Assembly (NCBI GenBank): GCA_022575985.1
Contig: JAKSXM010000247.1
Span: 2,627,501 to 2,691,500 of the forward strand
DNA from: Anagrus nilaparvatae
Taxonomy: Eukaryota; Arthropoda; Insecta; Hymenoptera; Mymaridae
Length of the DNA: 64,000 nt
Direction: 5' to 3'
Numbering within the stretch: position 1 is the stretch's first letter; each line of letters begins with the position of its first letter. Below, in pieces: positions 1 through 13,600 of this stretch. The translations under genes and the position numbers were made by a program. The notes under the pieces are model-generated. The model searched no databases. It was not told where the DNA came from and saw only the letters and a program-made list of their open reading frames with translations.

Positions 1-660
1 CACTCCATAATCCTTTATAGTGCCGAAGTGTGGGCTTAATGCATAATGAAAGTTGAGAGAAACGCCTAGATTAAAATTTTTGTAGGGGACTTGAAGATAT
101 ATTTGGAGGTCGTCTGCAAACATCAATCTCTTAGAGTATGTGATTTTCCGACCTAGGTCATTCATATAAATGAGAAAAAGTAGAGGGCCCAGGACCGAAT
201 CTTGCGGAACCTCGCTGATAACCTTGAGGGTGGAAGATGACTTATTTTCTAGTATGACGGACTGGGAACAGTTCGTAAGATATTCTGAAAACCATCCAAT
301 TACTTGGGGAGAGAACCCGATGGTCTTAAGTTTATCTAAAAGTATCTCGTATAGAAGGCTTTGGACAGATCAAGCATGAGTAGTATGGTAATGCGATCTA
401 AGTGGAATCCCTGACAAAAATCGTCAGTTAAATTTGTAAGCAGGAAATTAGTGCTGTGGTATTTCTGAAAACCGGACTGAAAAGAATCAAGAATGCTATG
501 GAGAGTGATGTAGTCGACTATCTGTTTGTGGAGAATTTTTTCCAAAATTTTAGAGATGATGCATAAAAGTGATATAGGTCTATAATCTGAAGGAAAAGTA
601 GGGTTTGAAGTATTTTTTAGTGGGAGAATGTTGCTATGTTTCAAAATTGAAGGAATTTTG
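1..660 (-). pseudogene. Non-LTR retrotransposon reverse transcriptase relic
   Basis: Read on the minus strand, this is the central part of a reverse transcriptase of the Jockey/CR1 type. The first half (about 645 to 336) carries the palm-entry signature with SDYRPISLL and a later DLSKAF. After a frame break near 336-345 another frame continues with LGPLLFLIYMNDL and the catalytic FADD motif close to the window start. The frame change shows it is a dead copy, and it also runs off the left edge, so its full length is unknown. No endonuclease domain, poly(A) tail or target duplication can be seen here. The family call rests on motif order only. Confidence 0.85.
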
Positions 661-1129
661 TTTAAAATTTATTGAAAAATGACAGAAAAGCTTTGGAAAG
701 AGGATAATTACGAATCACCCGATGGATAAATGGACCAAAAGGTTGCTAGGAGAGATATTACTTTGGATAACAAGAAGGCATAGGGCTTTAAATTACTTTT
801 TGAACTAATACTTAAGCCAACATGGACTTTTTTGTTTCTATCTCTTTTGTATCAGTAAGATTGACAGCGCATAGACCCCTAAAAATAGGCAACTATAGAT
901 AATGAAAAAAATATCCTTTTGCATATTCTCATTCATTTGCAATTAAAAAAGAATGAAAAATCCAAGCTTACGCGGAGAGCTGCTTTGGTTGAATATTCAA
1001 CCAATTGGTTGGAAATTGAACCAAAAATTGTAAAATTTGACCAAAAAGTGTAATATTCGACACTTTGACAATTGAAATTTCAACGAATTAATTGAATTTT
1101 GAAAATTTGTTGAAAATTAAACGAAAAGC
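661..1129. other. AT-rich spacer, no gene seen
   Basis: No splice-linked coding segment or recognised repeat. A few short A/T-rich repeats such as ccaaaaattg and ccaaaaagtg occur at 1015-1060. Confidence 0.5.
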
Positions 1130-1323
1130 TACACTGTAAAAATTTTTTATTGTGAAATCACAAAAAATGTAATGGAAATAAATTTCATGAGCAAAAGTTT
1201 TGTAAAAGTTACAAAACAACAGATTTGTAAAATCACAAACATAATTTTGTATTTTCACAAAAGTAATTGTGTGATTTTAATATACAAAATTTTTTTTGAA
1301 TTTCTATAATTTTTAATCACATA

Positions 1324-1354
<31 letters not shown>

Positions 1355-2087
1355 ATTTAGATTTTGAGTAAACATACTGTAGGTATAATATATTATATGA
1401 TTAAATTTTATTTTATTAATTTTTTTAATATTTTTTATTTGCCACGACCGGTATGCGAACCCGAGACCGCTGCTTATCAGCTTCACGACTTACCACCATG
1501 CTAAAGAAGAGTTGGCAATATATATTTTTAAATTATGGGTTTGATACTTCTTTTGATTTATCATGTTTTTTTTCGTAAATTTTAATATTATTTTTAAGCA
1601 TTTGATTTTTATAAACTAAAAACAATCTAATTATTATTTAAAAATTAAAAAAATAAAATTATTACCTCTTGCTAATTAAAATTCATTTATCACGAAAAAT
1701 AAATGCGTTTTCGCCTCGGTAGTTAATTTACGTGAATTTGAGCCATTTTTTATTTTTGGTCCAGGTTCGTATTATACTTAAGAGTTCTATTGCATTGATA
1801 GCCCATTTTTCATAGTAAAATTATGGAAAAAATATTATATTTATATATCAACCATACTGGGAATAAATTTTTTTTATTAACTTTAAAATTTTGATTTTGA
1901 AAGAACTAAGAGCGGAAATTTTATTTCTCATCTCTTTTTTAATTTGAGTATCAGGCTTGTAAGTTTACAAAATCTTTTAGGGAATCACAAAGAAATTTTA
2001 TTTTTCAATAACATTTGTGATTTTGCAAGCGCTTTGTATTTTTACAAAACAAATTTTTTTAAAATCACAAAAAATTTTTACAGTGTA
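1130..2087. mobile_element. Non-autonomous TIR element with TA flanks
   Basis: The element opens with TACACTGTAAAAATTTTT at 1130 and closes with the reverse complement at 2070-2087. The arms go on matching loosely through runs containing tcacaaa and gtaaaa motifs. It has no transposase frame. The CACTG...CAGTG termini and flanking TA resemble several other elements in this window (9681, 9994, 38606, 40077, 40963), so I treat it as a member of one superfamily, probably Tc1/mariner-like by its TA target. A poly(T) run sits at 1330-1355. Confidence 0.65.
1438..1503 (-). repeat. tRNA-like segment inside the TIR element
   Basis: This 66-base stretch is much more GC-rich than its surroundings. On the minus strand it holds a B-box-like GGGTTCGCATACC, preceded at tRNA-like distance by an A-box-like GTGGTAAGTCG. 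It does not fold into a clean cloverleaf that I can see by eye, so a tRNA-derived SINE head or degenerate tRNA is more likely than a working tRNA gene. Confidence 0.35.
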
Positions 2088-3710
2088 AAATACAAAATAA
2101 AAATGATTCTATGTAGAATAATTTTTATAATTAGTCATTCATCAGCTTCAGAGCCAAATGAAGTAGTGCATAAAGAATAATATATATATATATATTTTAA
2201 AAAGAATTCCCTTTTAATGATCGCACAGATCATTTTTTTACCATGTATTATAATTACATCATCATTTTTATTTTATATTTTAGCTTTTGATTGAGTTTTC
2301 AACCGTGTAGGTTTTATACTTACATTATGAAGTTAAAAGTTGATGTACATAATTTGAAATTTCTTCTGTTAAAAATATATGTTAGCATTACTAAAAAATA
2401 AATACCAATGATTTTATATTTTAATGAAAGTAAATAGGAATGGATGTAATTTGGTTGGTAAAAAAGTTTTAAAAAAATTAATTAATTTAAAATGTTTGAT
2501 CAGTTCATTTATTTAGCTTTACATCTAGCATTTAGAACAAAGATAAATAAAGGCTTTGAAAACGTGATTTTATTAACTTGTATATAATTTAATTAAATGA
2601 ACTGTAATATGTTACAAAATATATTAATTATTTAGAATTTCAAAAATATAATTCTTATCAGTCTTGACCTTTTTTGAAGAAAAAAATGTCAAATAAACAT
2701 TTTTCTAAAAATTTTATAATTTGAAATAAATAAGTTAAAAGTTTTCTTCTAAATATATAATTATTTATTTATTATGCAATTAAATAACAGTTTTTTTTCT
2801 CTTATATTTTTATTTCATGAAAAAATTATATTTTTATTATTTAATTTACATTTAACATTCATTTTAAACATTGAAAATAAATTTATTTTTCATTAATATT
2901 TTTTAGATATAATTTAGATTGTCTATATGAATTTATTTTTTCAATCGTACATTTAATTAAAAACAACAATGAACATTATTTTTAAATATTGACAGGAACA
3001 TTAATTGATAAATAATTTGTATGTTTTTTTATTTATTTAGGAATATAATTATTTACATATCAGAACTTAAATATTCGTTTTTTTAAGAGAATGTCAATTT
3101 TTTCCTTTTATTTTATTAATTGAAACCTTGAGTGATAAATTAATTTAACCAAAATTCATTTTTTATTTATTTTTTAACTCAATTACTAAATGATTACTAC
3201 AATTTTTTAAAATTCTTTATTAAATTATCTATTTGTTAATTTTAAGGAAAATAACTTTAATTAAAATTTCTACATTTCATTATTCACAAAGAGCTTTATC
3301 GATTCGTTTATTAAATCAATACAAGCTGAAGTGAATTTATTTCAAAATTTTAAATTTGCGATTTTGCGACTTTTTTCCTATAAAAAATTCAAAAATTCAA
3401 GCTAAGTAGTTTTTTTAATAAAATAATATTTTAACAAAAATTTGAATTAACTAAAATTATGGTAATGGAAAAAATTTTTTTTGATAAAAATTAATTTTCA
3501 CGTCTTTATTCTCATAATCATTTCACTACAACTGCTTTATTAAAATAGTTTTATTTTAATTTTTGAAATAAGCCTTTTTGCATTCGTTTTAGAGGATTAC
3601 GACTAAAAAATGTGACTATTGAAATATTGATAGCAATATCTTGAATTAAGTAAGAGTTGAACAATTTTTCGGAAAATAAAATTTTAAAAATGATCAATAA
3701 TTTAATTATA
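2088..3710. other. AT-rich spacer, no gene seen
   Basis: Very AT-rich sequence with homopolymer runs. No coding segment, RNA gene or defined repeat was found. Confidence 0.5.
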
Positions 3711-3715
3711 GATGA

Positions 3716-3862
3716 CAGGCGCGCACACAGAAAGTTGCGCTGGGGTAGGCTAATAATGATAAATTTTTTAAAATATATGAAAAAAATTAAAATATTTGTG
3801 AAAAAGATGCCTTGAAAGGGTAGGCTACAGCCTAAGTAGCCTATAGCGTGTGTGCGCGCCTG
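3716..3862. mobile_element. 147-bp MITE with 5-bp target duplication
   Basis: Terminal inverted repeats start CAGGCGCGCACACA and end TGTGCGCGCCTG. The copy is flanked by GATGA at 3711-3715 and again at 3863-3867, a direct target-site duplication. The interior is a partial palindrome (taggct/agccta) around an AT-rich centre. It is too short to encode anything. It lies 3' of the agatoxin-like peptide gene. Confidence 0.75.
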
Positions 3863-3867
3863 GATGA

Positions 3868-4662
3868 AAAAAAAAAACATGACGTATAAACATTTTTCAA
3901 AAATTAATTTTTTTTAAATTAAAAAATCATCTACTTATTTCAAAATAAATATCTACTTCAATCCATGTAAGGATCCAGAAAGTGTACAATTATTTCCTCT
4001 TTTATTCTTAAAAGCTCAAAAATAATTGTTTGCTTGTAAGAAAAATCACTGTTTCACGGGAATGTCAGTTTCTTTAAATTTCGTAAAATTGACATTTTCT
4101 TTAAAAAACTATTTAACAGTCTTAAATATACATTAATATTTAATTAGAATTTGAAAACTTTTGTATTTTGGCCATTTTGGGTATATATTTATATTAATAT
4201 ATAATTAGTAACATGAAACTTTGTATATGAATATTTATTTTCGCTTATAGAATATTGAAAAATAGGAGTTTGCAGTATGCATTATTAGGACTCACTTTTT
4301 CTAGTTAGTATACATTAAAATAGTAAAAACAGCATTTCTTTGATGTTGAAACAAATTAAAAAAATCAGTTAAACTCGATATAATATAAATGTTAATTATT
4401 TAAATTGAAGTTGATAATATTTCTGTTATCAATGCACAATAAAGGACAGAAATAGTTAATTCAGTTTATATGAATAGCATTGCTTAATTCAATATTCTCA
4501 GGTTAAAACATTTTCAATATTAATTGTAGGTAAATATATAATAGAGAAGTATATAATATTATAATTTAATGTATTATGTAAATAATAAATGCAACTTTGA
4601 TCTTATTAAACGAAAACTGATTACTAAGACATGAAAAGATTACATATTAAGGCTCTTCAAAT
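3868..4662. other. 3' flank of the peptide gene, nothing else seen
   Basis: AT-rich, with no frame or repeat. It probably includes any 3' UTR of the gene ending at 4680 and the downstream intergenic spacer. Confidence 0.4.
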
Positions 4663-4668
4663 TTTATT
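4663..4668 (-). terminator. Candidate poly(A) signal AATAAA for the peptide gene
   Basis: AATAAA on the minus strand 12 bases after the stop codon. Another AATAAA overlaps the stop itself. Such a short 3' UTR is unusual, so a more distal signal could be used instead. Confidence 0.3.
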
Positions 4669-4679
4669 TCTAGAATCAT

Positions 4680-7600
4680 TTATTTTCCCCATTTTTGAAA
4701 TATTCCAACTCTTTGGCAACGGCAATTCGTACCCCACAAATTGCATCGGCAACTGGCTCCATAACAGCAGTCGTGTGGACGGCTGTCGCATATTCCTGCT
4801 CGCTTTATGCACCCTCGCCTGTACACAGAGATTCCCAAGGCACGTCTATTCAAGATTATGGGAATCGAAACAAAAAGGATTTTTTGCCAACAAAGTCACA
4901 CCATCACATTTTTTCACTACATCCATTTTTACATTATTAAGTTCACTTTAATCAAAAACTACTTTTATCACCAATTTTTATCCCCCTTTTTTAGATAATT
5001 TTTTAGCACCAATTGAACAAAGAAGATTTTTTGAAAAGGATCAAAACTCATGATATTTTATGGCAGTAAGGACTGGTCAAAACTCTCGGATTTATATTTT
5101 AAAAATTATGTATCTAGAAAATAATACGTACTACCAAATCGGAGTAAACAGCAGCTTTTAAAAAATATAGTTTAAACCACCTTATACTGCTGAGATTTGA
5201 AAGAAAAAAATATTTATCAACAATGGTTGATTGAACTTTAAGTAGTGTAGCATTATTTTAAGATATATTGAAAAAATAAATTTTAATTCTTATTAATTGT
5301 TCGAGGCATCAAAGTAAACTGAGAGTATTGGAAATGTTTATTTAGTTTCCTATTTAGTTCCGTGTAGGTGAATTAAATCAAATATTTTTTGACAAGGGAG
5401 AGCTACGAGGGTAGAACTGCTGTTAATATTTGTGTTAAAATATTTATTTTCGTAAATAGAAATCAAATCAATGAAAAGTACTTTGGATAAAAATTTGATT
5501 GATTCCAGAAAAAATGTACCTTGGTAATAATGATAAAATCTGGAGATTAAAATCTTTGAGAAAAGTCAGTTGGTTTAAAGTGAACTTGAATGCAATATAC
5601 TTTTTTTAAATAAAAACTATTTTACTCAACATTAAAAATAAAAGACTCAATTTGTTAAATTCAAAATAATAGCTTTATATAATTTATCAATTTACTTCAT
5701 GTTTAATCATAATATAATTTGCATTAAAGTTAATTTGAATAAAGTGCATGTAATTAAAACTTATTACATTAATTTTAATTATAAAAAACAATTTATTATG
5801 CAAACGCTTCAAAGTCAGATGCACTTTTATTTTAAAATAAAACAAATTCAAAGTTTATTGTTTTTATGTACTTTTAAAATTTATAAAATAAATTTATATT
5901 TAAAATGCTGAGTATTCAACACATAAAAAGCTTCGACATTCAAACTGGTAATTCAAATAAATGTTTCAATTAAACTAAAATTATTCGTCTAAAAATATGT
6001 TTTAAGAATATTTCACGTCCAAATTTCCATATTCAGAATAATAGACTGTTTTTTCTTAGACAATTAAAAATTAACTGCAAAACATCCATATTTTTATTTT
6101 TTAGGGAAAATTATCAAACTAATTTGTTTAATTCTCGTAGAAAACAAAATAAAGATTTCGCATTCTTTTATCTTTTATACTCTAGGGGGGTGAATAAAAT
6201 ACAGTTATTTATCATTTTTACTACACTGAAAAAAACCTGCTTGCCTTTAGCGTAAAATTTAATAAATTTCGAATAGTTTTTAATTAAACGAATACTCGTA
6301 ATCGATAAATTAAGAATAATAATAATAATAAAATATAATTCGAGCTATTATTTTTTATAAAATTAATTGAAAAAGTTTAATAATATTATATTTCTTTTAG
6401 ATGGAATTTAAAATTAAATAAAACTTACTTATAAATATGAAGAATTTAATTTCTTACTATAATTCTCTATAATATTACTTTTGTCTTTTTCAAATCGATC
6501 AATAATAAATTGGAAAACTTAGTAATTTATAAGAAAGACTAGTCACTATGATTGATAAAATGAGTTAAACCAATTAAATATACTTCGTTTGTATCTGCGC
6601 GTTTTACACTCAACGATAAATTCTATGTATGAGCTTTTCCTTAATTTTATTACGTAATAATCAATTAAAATTCGTAAGCTACTTGGATTACGCATATTCA
6701 AACTGAATAAAGTAATAAAATCAATTAATTCTCTTTTATTATTTGATTATTTTAAGTCAAAATAAAAATTATAATATTTTTTAACCTCTAACATTAAAAA
6801 GCTTTTGAGACTTACAGCAATGAATACTGTCCCGAAGGATGGAGGATAAAGTGAAATTTTTGGAACATGAATTTAAATTAAATTTTCAACACGCACGGTT
6901 AAAAATACCCTATAGTAAATATATGAAATAGTCGTAAAATTACGATTTTGTCGTAAATTTACCATTTAAATCGTAATTTTACGATTTTGCATTTGTAAAT
7001 TTAAGACTGGTAGATTTGAGTACTTAGAAGCCTGTAAACCGCATTTTTTTATCATTGACCCTCCCATAACTATAGCCAATTACCCTAACGGTAATTTCCG
7101 ACTAAAAATGACCAATTTTTGAATTTGTTTAAATTGCTGTCCTAATTGTAATTTTCGACAAAATAAAGCTTTATAGGTCTACATGCTTCGAATTTCCAAA
7201 AATTTTTTACTCAACGCTTTTCAATAAATTATTAACCAAATATGATAATTTCAAATATATCTTATAAAGTATTGTGATTAATTTTTGGTTTTATCGAAAA
7301 TTAGCGAAAAACCCTGTTTTACAAAATTGAGCCAACATATAATTTTCGTTTTTAGCCCCAAAATTCCCTTTGGAATGAACGCAGAGCTGTTTGCATGTCT
7401 TTACAACATATGAAAGTATGTTTTTCAGTAAAAATTAGCTTTTTAAAACGCTTTGTGGGCTCTGTAAAAATTCGTAAAGTTAAAAACTCAAAATTCCCAT
7501 ATTATTAAAATGGGAAACTTCAAGTGCTCGGTGGCACGGGTTTTTAAAATTAAAAATCAAAATCCTTGGAGTTGGAGGGTTTTCATGACCAAAACATTCG

Positions 7601-10600
7601 AAAAAAATGGGGGGAGCCAAAAGATATCGAAAAAAAGAAAATAAGTCACAGTCTAATAAATATGTTTCATAATTATGCGCATGTCGTTATAAAAAATGAA
7701 TAAAATTAGAAATAAAATAGAATATTTAAAGAGAATGTAAAGCGTATAACGAACGTAAAATGAAAAATAAATTGGCTGACCGTGGTTAGTAATAAAGTTT
7801 TCTAAATAAAAATATACAAGTATTTCTTTTCTTTCCAACATAAAAAAGTAGGTAATCGATAAAATTGAAACATTTATTTGAAATATCATTCTTTTATTCA
7901 ATGAATGACATAAATGATATATAAATAAAAATAAAGGTTATTTAAAAATACCAGACTAAGTTCGTTTGCATGTAAGTTAATCAGAATAGGTATTTTTAAA
8001 TAACATTTAGAGATAAAAAAGGGCAAATTTTTTTTTTATATTTATAACTTACTTCTGCTGAATGTTGTGTATCAAGTTTTCAATAGCGCTATCCGAATAA
8101 TCGTCATCTGATGAAATAACTTCATTATCCGCTGGAAAAGAAAATGAAAATTATGTAAATTTTAAAATATTAAAACTTTTTTAACGAACATGATACGTAG
8201 CTAGTAAATTAAGCTTATCAACTATTATAACATAGGTGCCCCGCAGGAGCTTAATAATAATAAAGTTTATAGATTTAATTAAAAATAATTTTGTATTTAT
8301 TTTTCTTGGTAAAAAAGTTAATAAAAAGATAAATGTCATTGGAAGAAATAAAAAGGATAAGGTATAATGTAAAAAAATGTCAAAAAATAAAAAGGTCAAT
8401 TCGTAAAAATGTCAGTTATAGCGTCCTTTTTTTATATGAAAAATAAAATTTATCTCCAGCAATTTTCTCATTTTATGATAAAACTTGTTGAAAATAAGAT
8501 ATTATTGTAAAAGTTCATTCTTTTAAACTTACTAGGTAAAATAATATATTTTATTAAAGAAACAGCATTCGGAATTTGTACTTATCAAGTTCCTTTGTAT
8601 CTTTTATGCGAATGATGTTATTGTATCATTTACAAATCTATTGTCTTGATGTTAACGTAATAAATTTTAATTTTATTTCTATTTAAAATTCGTCTAAACA
8701 AAAGGGTTTATTCTAAGTGAACTGGTGATGATAAATTTTAATTTATTCATATAATAAATTTTTTTTCATACAGCTAGTAATAAAATGAAAGAAAAATTTT
8801 TAATATATGCTTTTATTGTAACTTTAATTAAAAACATGCATTCATGAATCTCGCATTTTTTTATACCAAGCTGAATCTGAAATAAATTTCCAAGGGAAAA
8901 TTTAAATTAAAAAATATTTTTCAGTTTATTATTTATGTAAATTTCAACTAAATACTTCTTCTTCCGATTTCAGTAAACGGAATTCCGGTTTTGGAATTAA
9001 CAGGTGTTTTTTTTACGTCAAATTTAAACGAAGACTTATGATTTTAATTTTTTATACTTCTTTTAAGTTTACTGTGCAAATAAATTTTATTTATTATTCA
9101 TGAATATAAAATATAATAAATTTTAAATAAACCATTAACTATTTTTTTCTATTTATAGATAAATTTAGGTATCTGAAAACAACAGGTAAATGATGTGACA
9201 ATTCCTCTATTTTTTGGCTTTTTTGTTGTCAACGGTTTTTTTTTATCAGTAAACTTACTAAGAGGTTATACAATAAATACCAAGTAGCCGATGATTAGAA
9301 ATATTAAAATATATTCTGTCCATATTCTTAAGAAATAATTAAGCTTTTTGAAAATAAGGAGGAAAATGAACGATACGGATAACTCAATATATATGACTAT
9401 AATATATATTTTTTTTAATTTGGCATCTAATAATTAAAGACTATTATTGATACTCGTAAAATTACTTATTGAGATACCTCCCCTGATCTGTTCCCGGTTT
9501 TGTTTTTATTGATTTTTTATTATTATTTTTTATTATTATCATTTTGTTATTGTCCAATATATAAATATATATTTTTTATTTTGACACGGTTTCATGCCAA
9601 TTGGTTCGGCGATTCTTGATTTATTAAGGTACAAACAGACAGACAAATAAATTTTCAAATATATACAGTATTAAAATATATACACTGTAAAAACCAACTC
9701 CGGTGATTTTGGTAAATTTACGAAAATTTAGTAAATTTTCGAAAAAATTTGCAATTTTTCGACAAAAATCGGAAATTTACTAATATTTGTAAATTTGCGA
9801 TTTATTTTTTTGTAAATTTACAACTAAACGTAATTTTACGATTTTTTTGTAAAAAATTGCAAATTTTAATCGAAAATTTTCGACAAACAGCTGTGAAATT
9901 ACAAGCCATATTTTTTGTACCTAAAAACGCATATTTAAAATAATGTTTTTTTATTTTACACCATGAGAAAAGATGAATACTTTTTTTTTTTGCTACACTG
10001 TAAAAAGTAACTTTCTTAGATTTACAAAAATAATAGAACTTTTTCAAAAAATTAGTGAATTTTCAAAAAGTTTTGTAAGTATTCGATAAAAATCGTAAAT
10101 TTACTACATTTAGTGTATTCTCGAAAAATTCGAGAATTCTCGATTTTTTTTTGTGATTTTACGAAAAAAGTTGTAAATTCACAACTATTTTCGGAAATTC
10201 ACAACTATTTTTTGTAAATTTAAAAAAAAAAATGGTAAATTATCAATTTTTCTTGCGATTTCACAAAAAAAATGGAGAATACTCGAATTTTTTGTTAATA
10301 TACTAAATTTAGTAATTATACGATTTTTTTCGAAAATTTGCTAATTTTTCGAAAATGTTCTAATTTTTTCGTTAATATAAGAAAGTTACTTTTTACAGTG
10401 TACATTTCTGTTAGCAAATAGGTAAATAATTATTATTAATATTTTAAGAATAAAAAATGGTTTTAATTACGTAAAATAGGGTAATCTGGACGAACAAGTT
10501 AATATATAAGCAATAACGAGATGAGTCAATTATAATTTAAATGGGACATTTTTACTTTAAAAAAAAATTAAATTAGCAAACAATAAATACTATATTATAT

Positions 10601-13600
10601 TTAACAAATTTGAAAAAAACGATATTTATGTTTTTTTAACCCAAATATAATGTAACTCTATACATTATTTTACATTATTATTAGCAACAAACATACAGGC
10701 ATTTATAGTTTGTCAAAAAATTAAAAATATGTAATTAAAAAAAGTAATTATTAAAAAAATTAATTTACTAAGTAAATTAGTAAAGGTGCTTCCAATTTAC
10801 ATTATTATTAATCTGGTAAATATATATACTGAAAATTATTATCAATATTTAATTTTTTTTTTTTAGTAAAAATGTCCCATTTAGCTTATAATAACTTGTT
10901 CGTCCAGATTACCTTTTTTTACGTAATTAAAAACATTTTTTTAATTCTTAAAATATTAATAATTACTATATACCTATTTGCTAATAGAAATCTAGCAAAA
11001 AAAAGTATTCATCTTTTCCCATGGTGTAAAATAATACTACATTCTTAAAGGGATTTTAGAAAAGTTAATTTTGGTAAATGCGACGGATTATAGGCCCGAG
11101 GCGCGTAGCGCCTGTAGTCGCATTTAGTACAATAAACATTTCTAACACGAATTTTAGAATGTTTTTCTCTATTTAGGGCAATAACGACGGCCTCTCAAAA
11201 CTGGAATATAGTCGTTATTGTCCGCAAGTAGAGAAAAAAAACTTTATTTTATGACTCTAAATGGTTTGCTATGCGTTTTTAGGTACAAAAAATATGGCTT
11301 GTAATTTAACAGCTGTTTGTCGAAAATTTTCGATTAAAATTTGCAATTTTTCTACAAAAATCGTAAAATTACGACATAGTTGTAAATTTACGATTTTGTC
11401 GAAAACTTACGAAAAAATAAATCGTTAATTTACTATTTTTTCGCAAATTTACAAATATTAGTAAATTTCCGATTTTTGTCGAAATATTGCAAATTTTTTC
11501 AAAAATTTACTAAATTTTCGTAAGTTTACCAATTTTGTCGTAAAATCACTAAAGTTGCTTTTTACAGTGTATATATATTTTTTTAATTACGTAATAGTTT
11601 GGCAACAAAGTTCCATAGTCTACATGTATGAAATGTATCAATTACTTGCGTTAACCTGGGAAAATTGTATACATTTTAATTAAATTTTGGGAATTACATT
11701 CGATACTTCAATATTTTGACTCAAACAGTTCATCGAAAAAATGACTTTTTTAAAAACAGCAATGGTCGTCGGACTGGCCTCAAATTTTCCTCATGTTACT
11801 ATAACACAGAGATAGGAAAATCCTGAAATTTTTAGCCCGCTAGGTCTTAAACAGCTCGAGTTATGGCCAATCAAACTGATTAGGCGGCTCTCAACCAGCG
11901 TTGGTGATTTTTGGGAAAATACTTAATAATCATTAAAAAAACTTGAAAAAATATTCTGAAAGAGTATACAGGTAGGAAAATCCTTAATAAACCGATTCCT
12001 TACATTAATTTTTCGGAAAAACCCAGGAAAAGGAGAAAACGTGATTTCAGAAAAATCTGATTAATTCCCCACGTGAAAAGATTAAGTTTAATTTTGGGTA
12101 ACCTTGCTGCTTCAGCTTACTTCAATCTTTTTACGTGGGTCATTTAGTGCAATTTTTTTATTTGAAAATTTTTTTCAACCGAAATCCCCTAAAAATATTC
12201 CGATTTTTCCGAAAAATGAATTGCAGGAATCGGTTTATTAAGGATTTTCCTACCTGTATACTTTTTCAGAATATTTTTTTAAGGTTTTTTTTTAATGATT
12301 TTTAAGCATTTTCCCAAAAACGACCAACACTGGTTGAGAGCCGCCTAATCAGTTTTATTGGCCATAACTCAGGCTGTTTAAGACCTAGGGGGCTAAAAAT
12401 ATCAGGATTTTTCTATCTCTGTGTTATAGAAACATATGGAATTTGAGGCCAATCCGACGACCCTAGCCACTATTGATGTTTTGGCTCAGAAAGACTCAGC
12501 AAACAAATTATGAAATTTTAACTAATAAAATTCATTAATAAATGTATAATATCAAATTGAATTTTGCATAATAATAATTTTATCTGTGAGCTTAAATCAT
12601 AATTATGCATATTTTATTTAAAATAGATACGTTTTATATATCGAGACTAAGTTGAATTGATATTGAAGTCATGCGAAAACATAAATATCTCTTTGTAAGC
12701 TAACATTTAGTCCAGTTTAACCAAAATTTTAATAAACTCGAGGTTTTTTCGTATATTGTTTTTATACTCATCATTAGAAATCTATACCCTTTGCACCGCG
12801 GGTCTCCTAAAGAGGTGATTGCTTTCGCATAAATGCCGTAAAATTTTTAGTATAGAGAAGTATTCTAGATACCAAATGTACTCAGAATCCACTTGTCAGG
12901 AAATTGGATCTAATCCTTTTTTACACTTTTTCTTGGAAATAGTAAAAGAGCATCCCGGAAGATTAGGGTCATATCTGCACCAGAATGATATCTAAAAAAT
13001 CTTTAGAAGGTTGCTTGTGCCCTAGCTGCCCTTAATGTGGGGCATATACGTGTTTTTTTTTACGTGGGGCATATACAAGGGGGGCATATACGTGTTTTTT
13101 TTCTCATTAAAAAAAAAATCATATCCTTGGTTCCTTTGTAGAAAAATAAATCAAATAAGTAAGATTTTTTCACACGCAAAAGTCAAAACTTAATTTTAAT
13201 AACCAATAAATTCAAAAATAATGAAAACTAATATTAAAAATGTAACTTCAAAATTCAATTATTTTGCTATAACAAAAATTACCTGTATGGAAAATTCGTA
13301 TATTTTTTGCCTACTTAAATATAAAATATAAAATTTATAGTTATAAGATTTAATTTATTTAATTATAAGTTAATTAAAAAGAGAATCAGAGAAAATGCAT
13401 CAAATTAATACTTCGTATTATATATCGTTTTATATTTTATATGGATTTTAAAGCCTGCATATATAGTTCAGGAAGCTTTGTGTCTCCTGAACCTATAGAA
13501 AGAAGAGTGGAAGATGACATCATTACTGGCATTTTCCTCTTTATATTTTCTATAGGACCTCAAGCTATATTTTTATCAGAAATGATTGAAATTTAAAAAT

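Larger units (their letters stand above)
9681..11571. mobile_element. 1.9-kb palindromic TIR element in ALP intron 1
   Basis: It begins TACACTGTAAAAA at 9681 and ends TTTTTACAGTGTA at 11571. Each arm (about 300 bases) carries the same runs of gtaaatttacga-type words, a shared caagccatattttttgtacc segment and a shared poly(T)/agatgaatac segment. No transposase frame. The arms differ by two insertions: a nested MITE in the left arm (9994-10402) and a 230-base insert in the right arm (11038-11265). Confidence 0.8.

Noticed and set aside
4631..4998. Three overlapping plus-strand frames (up to 106 codons)
   Set aside because: They are antisense shadows of the cysteine-rich exon 3 of the agatoxin-like peptide gene; no splice or domain support.
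8045..8053. TAA after exon 2 of the ALP gene as the true stop
   Set aside because: The TAA is part of a perfect GTAAGT donor, and splicing there creates the Lys-Arg site and the cysteine-rich domain in frame.
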